The notes under the pieces: generated by a model
What the model saw: the letters and a program-made list of their open reading frames with translations, nothing else
Databases searched by the model: none
Told to the model about the DNA's origin: nothing
Shown: one piece after another, positions 61,306-64,000 of the stretch
Layout: each line of letters begins with the position of its first letter
Position numbering within the stretch: the stretch's first letter is position 1
Translations under genes and position numbers: made by a program
DNA from: Azospirillum cavernae
GTDB lineage: Bacteria; Pseudomonadota; Alphaproteobacteria; Azospirillales; Azospirillaceae
Direction: 5' to 3'
DNA: 64,000 bases
Assembly: GCF_003590795.1 (NCBI RefSeq)
Contig: NZ_QYUL01000005.1
Span: 172,001 to 236,000 of the forward strand

Positions 61306-62457
61306 ATGTCCGTGACCGACGGCGTTCTGGAAGAGGCCCCCAACGCCGGAACCGGCGATCTGACCCTGGCCGGGCTGCTGGCCTTGGCGGGGGAGGCCGG
61401 TTTGGTGCTGGGCGCGGCGAATCCGGCGCTAGTGATCGCCCGGCTTCCCACATTGCCGCGTGATGTTTCGTGGCCCGCACACGCGCCGTTGACCGCCGCC
61501 TTGATCGGTCACGCGCTGATTTGCGGGGCGCTGATCCTGTGGGTGCGCGCCCGCGCCCGGCGCGGCTTGGATCTGCGGTTGGCCGGGCTGATGTTGGTGA
61601 CGACGCCGGTGTTGGGGCCGTTGGGGCCGCTGTTCACGTTGCTGACCACCGGGCTGCACGCGCTGTTCCGCCGCTACGCCACCGGCTTTCAGGATTGGTA
61701 TCTGTCGCTGTTCCCGGAAAGCGAGGTCGAACCGGCGCAGGAGCTGTATGAGCTGATCGTTTCGGGCCGGGAAACCGCCCATCTGGCGGCGGGGGAATCC
61801 TTCACCGACGTGATGTCGGTCGGCACGCCGCAGCAAAAACAGGCGGTCATCGCCCTGGTCGCCCGCCATTTCCGCCCCGCCTTCACCCCGGCCCTGAAAG
61901 CCGGGCTGGGCGACGCCGACCCGTCCGTTCGCGTTCAGGCCGCCACGGCGACGGCGCGGGTGGAGCATGAGTTCAACGGACGCTGGCAAAGCCTGGACAA
62001 CGCGGTGAATTCCAACCCCGACAACGTGCCGACCCGCGCGGAACTGGCTCGGCATCTGGACGATTACGCCTTTTGCGGCCTGCTCGACGCCAACCGCGAG
62101 GCGGAAATCCGCGACAAGGCGCTGGACGGCTACCGCCGCTGCCTGGAACTGGCCCCCGACGACGACGACATCCGCCATGATCTTGGTCGTCTGCTGTTGC
62201 GCTGCGGGCTGGCGGAGGAAGCGGCGATGCGGTTGGAGCCGTTGATCGACCGCGCCGCCGACCGCCGCATTCTGTTCTGGTACGCCGAAAGCCTGTTCCG
62301 GTTGGGGCGTTACGCCGACCTGCGCGCGCTGCCGCAGCGCCGCCCCGACCAGTTGGGCAAGGATGTGCCGCTGCCCGACGCCCTGCGCGACGTTTTCGCC
62401 CTGTGGCGCGACGACGAGGACGCGGAGTCCGACGCCCCGTTGAGCGTGGCGGCATGA
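61306..62457 (+). CDS. pelE: PelE inner-membrane/TPR protein
   Basis: A 383-residue protein. Two or three hydrophobic helices in the first 120 residues (TAALIGHALICGALILWV, AGLMLVTTPVLGPLGPLFTLL) are followed by a soluble helical part with TPR-like repeats (GYRRCLELAPDDDDIRHDLGRLLLRCG, ILFWYAESLFRLGRYADL). Position between pelD and pelF and this architecture identify PelE, which joins PelD and PelG in the synthase complex. ATG 61306 is chosen; the stop overlaps pelF by 4 bases (ATGA). Confidence 0.9.
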   Translation: MSVTDGVLEEAPNAGTGDLTLAGLLALAGEAGLVLGAANPALVIARLPTLPRDVSWPAHAPLTAALIGHALICGALILWVRARARRGLDLRLAGLMLVTTPVLGPLGPLFTLLTTGLHALFRRYATGFQDWYLSLFPESEVEPAQELYELIVSGRETAHLAAGESFTDVMSVGTPQQKQAVIALVARHFRPAFTPALKAGLGDADPSVRVQAATATARVEHEFNGRWQSLDNAVNSNPDNVPTRAELARHLDDYAFCGLLDANREAEIRDKALDGYRRCLELAPDDDDIRHDLGRLLLRCGLAEEAAMRLEPLIDRAADRRILFWYAESLFRLGRYADLRALPQRRPDQLGKDVPLPDALRDVFALWRDDEDAESDAPLSVAA

Positions 62458-64000
62458 GCGCGGCGCAAAGCTCTTCCAAGCCCACCTTGCCGGAAGGGGA
62501 GGCGGCGCCGCTGGCCGACGTCTGTCTGCTCATGGAGGGATCCTACCCCTATGTCGCGGGCGGCGTGTCGACCTGGACGCACGATCTCATCAAATCGCAC
62601 GCCGATCTGACCTTTCACGTCGTGGCGCTGGTGGCCGACCGCAACGCCCGCAAGCTGGCCTATGAGCTGCCGGGCAACGTCACCGGCCTGACCCATGTCT
62701 ATTTGCAGGATCCGGCCCCCGGCTGGCGCTGGATGCCGGGGATCAAGGGCTTTCTGGCGGCGATGGAGCATCCCTTGCGCCGCTTGCAGCAGGGCGGCGG
62801 GTTGGCCGAGGTGGCCGACGTCGCCCGCCTGATCCACAAGTCGCGCGGACGGGCTGGGCGGCGGATCCTGCTGAACTCCGAAGAATCCTTTCACATGGTG
62901 GTGCGGATGTGCCGGGCGGCGCTGCCCGACGCGTCCTTTCTGGAGTATTTTTGGGGATCGCGGGCGCTGATGAGCGGCCTGTTCGCCACCATGCTGGCGC
63001 CGATGCCCCGCTGCAAAATCTACCACGCCATTTCCACCGGCTACGCCGGGTTGTTCGCATCGCGCGCCGCGCTGGAAACCGGACGCCCGGCGGTGTTGAC
63101 CGAGCATGGCATCTACACCAACGAACGGCGCATCGAAATTCTGATGGCCGAATGGCTGTTCGAGGGCGCGGACACCTCGCTGGCGCTCGACAAGAAGAAG
63201 CGCGATTTGCGGGATTTGTGGCTCGACACCTTCGCCAGCTACTCCAAAGCCTGTTACGACGCCTGCGACAAGATCGTCACCTTGTACGGCGGCAATCAGG
63301 AATTCCAGCGCCGCCAGGGGGCCGATCCGGCAAAATTGAAGGTGGTGCCGAACGGCATTGATTATGACGGCTATTCCAAGGTGAAGCGCGAGGAGGCCAA
63401 CCGCCCGCCGACCATCGCGTTGATCGGGCGCGTCGTGCCGATCAAGGACGTGAAGACCTACATCCGCGCCGCCGGAATCCTGCGCGAGGACATCCCCGAC
63501 GTGAAGGCGATGATCCTGGGGCCGTTGGAGGAGGATCCTGGCTATGTCGAGGAATGCAAAACCATCGTCAAGCATCTGGGGCTGGAAGACACGGTGATCT
63601 TCGCCGGGCGGGTCAAGCTGACCGACTGGCTGGGCCGGGTGGACGCCATCGCCCTGACCAGCGTCAGCGAGGCGCAACCGCTGGTCATTCTGGAAGCGGG
63701 CGCGTCGGGCGTGCCGAGTGTGGCGACCGACGTGGGATCCTGCTCTGAACTGTTGCTGGGGCGGCCCGACGAGGATCCGCCGCTGGGGGCGGGCGGGGCG
63801 ATCACCCCCCTGGCCAGCCCGCTGGACACGGCGCGGGAATTGCGCGCCCTGCTGCTCGACCGGCCATGGCGGGAGAAATGCGGCGAGGCCATCGCCAAGC
63901 GGGTCGCCCGCTATTACGACAAGGTGGAGATCGACCGCATCTATCGCGCCATCTATGACGAGCACATCGCCAAGCCCGACCGGCCCACCCTGTTCGACCC
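62454..64000 (+). CDS. pelF: PelF glycosyltransferase (3' end outside window)
   Basis: Cytoplasmic GT4-family transferase that polymerises Pel from UDP-sugar; 515 residues are visible. The N-domain has the family start LMEGSYPYVAGGVSTWTHDLI and HAISTGYAGLFA, then TEHGIYTNERRIEI; the C-domain has VPNGIDYDGYS, IGRVVPIKDVKTYIRAA, SVSEAQPLVILEAGASGVP with the EX7E motif, and TDVGSCSELL. The open frame continues past the right edge, with perhaps only a short tail missing. ATG 62454 overlaps the pelE stop. Confidence 0.95.
   Translation, partial: MSAAQSSSKPTLPEGEAAPLADVCLLMEGSYPYVAGGVSTWTHDLIKSHADLTFHVVALVADRNARKLAYELPGNVTGLTHVYLQDPAPGWRWMPGIKGFLAAMEHPLRRLQQGGGLAEVADVARLIHKSRGRAGRRILLNSEESFHMVVRMCRAALPDASFLEYFWGSRALMSGLFATMLAPMPRCKIYHAISTGYAGLFASRAALETGRPAVLTEHGIYTNERRIEILMAEWLFEGADTSLALDKKKRDLRDLWLDTFASYSKACYDACDKIVTLYGGNQEFQRRQGADPAKLKVVPNGIDYDGYSKVKREEANRPPTIALIGRVVPIKDVKTYIRAAGILREDIPDVKAMILGPLEEDPGYVEECKTIVKHLGLEDTVIFAGRVKLTDWLGRVDAIALTSVSEAQPLVILEAGASGVPSVATDVGSCSELLLGRPDEDPPLGAGGAITPLASPLDTARELRALLLDRPWREKCGEAIAKRVARYYDKVEIDRIYRAIYDEHIAKPDRPTLFD

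Noticed and set aside
1..64000. tRNA, rRNA, CRISPR arrays, prophage or integrative elements
   Set aside because: Reading both strands gave no tRNA-like T-loop with matching acceptor stem, no regularly spaced repeats and no integrase or phage gene.

Overview
The window is 64 kb of GC-rich chromosome from an alphaproteobacterium, most likely in the order Rhodospirillales. The evidence is the mutY / DUF721 / dsbA-like / smc neighbourhood, a ChvI-type response regulator beside its kinase, a short-form PutA with a divergent Lrp-type regulator, and a CtrA-box-like TTAA-N7-TTAA site. I saw no rRNA, tRNA, CRISPR array, complete insertion sequence or prophage. Genes are tightly packed on both strands, and most listed start sites were moved from the longest reading frame to one with a ribosome-binding site or an overlap with the upstream gene.

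Layout. 0-4 kb: end of an acyl-CoA dehydrogenase, a NarL/FixJ regulator, a CBS-domain protein and an OmpW-type porin. 4-7 kb (minus): mutY, a DUF1194 protein and a D-arginine-dehydrogenase-like flavoprotein, probably one operon. 7-13 kb (plus): DUF721 protein, DsbA-like thioredoxin, smc, glycosyltransferase. 13-17 kb: an unknown conserved protein and a divergent flavoprotein / glutamine-synthetase-like pair resembling PuuB/PuuA of the gamma-glutamylputrescine route. 17-19 kb: a secreted protein with a possible clan-CD His/Cys dyad. 19.4-23.2 kb: putA and its divergent Lrp-type regulator. 23.5-26.4 kb: a PAS-HAMP-MCP-PilZ chemoreceptor. 26.4-32.7 kb: TetR regulator, pepN carrying a one-base frameshift, cytochrome c, CoxG-like protein, folK, a folB-like gene and a 52-residue gene with its own promoter and terminator. 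32.8-37.3 kb: hybrid kinase with a degenerate receiver, free-standing receiver, DUF2252 protein. 37.6-43 kb: RND pump with adaptor, family-2 glycosyltransferase. 43-50.4 kb: ClpP-family protease, small hypothetical, MFS transporter, lipoprotein plus ChvI-like/kinase operon, glutathione transferase, receiver protein.

50.5-64 kb is the most notable part: a Pel exopolysaccharide operon running off the right edge. The order is UDP-sugar 4-epimerase (PelX-like), GH114-type hydrolase, PelA-type deacetylase, PelB TPR protein, PelB-like outer-membrane barrel, PelC lipoprotein, PelD c-di-GMP receptor, PelE and PelF glycosyltransferase; pelG is expected just beyond. Most junctions overlap by 4-20 bases or have short gaps, so the genes look co-transcribed and translationally coupled. 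Compared with the Pseudomonas aeruginosa arrangement, both PelA and PelB are divided into two separate proteins. The model is that the epimerase supplies the N-acetylgalactosamine-type precursor, PelF polymerises it, PelD/E (with PelG) form the c-di-GMP-gated inner-membrane complex, the two PelA parts trim and deacetylate the polymer in the periplasm, and PelC with the two PelB parts carry it out.
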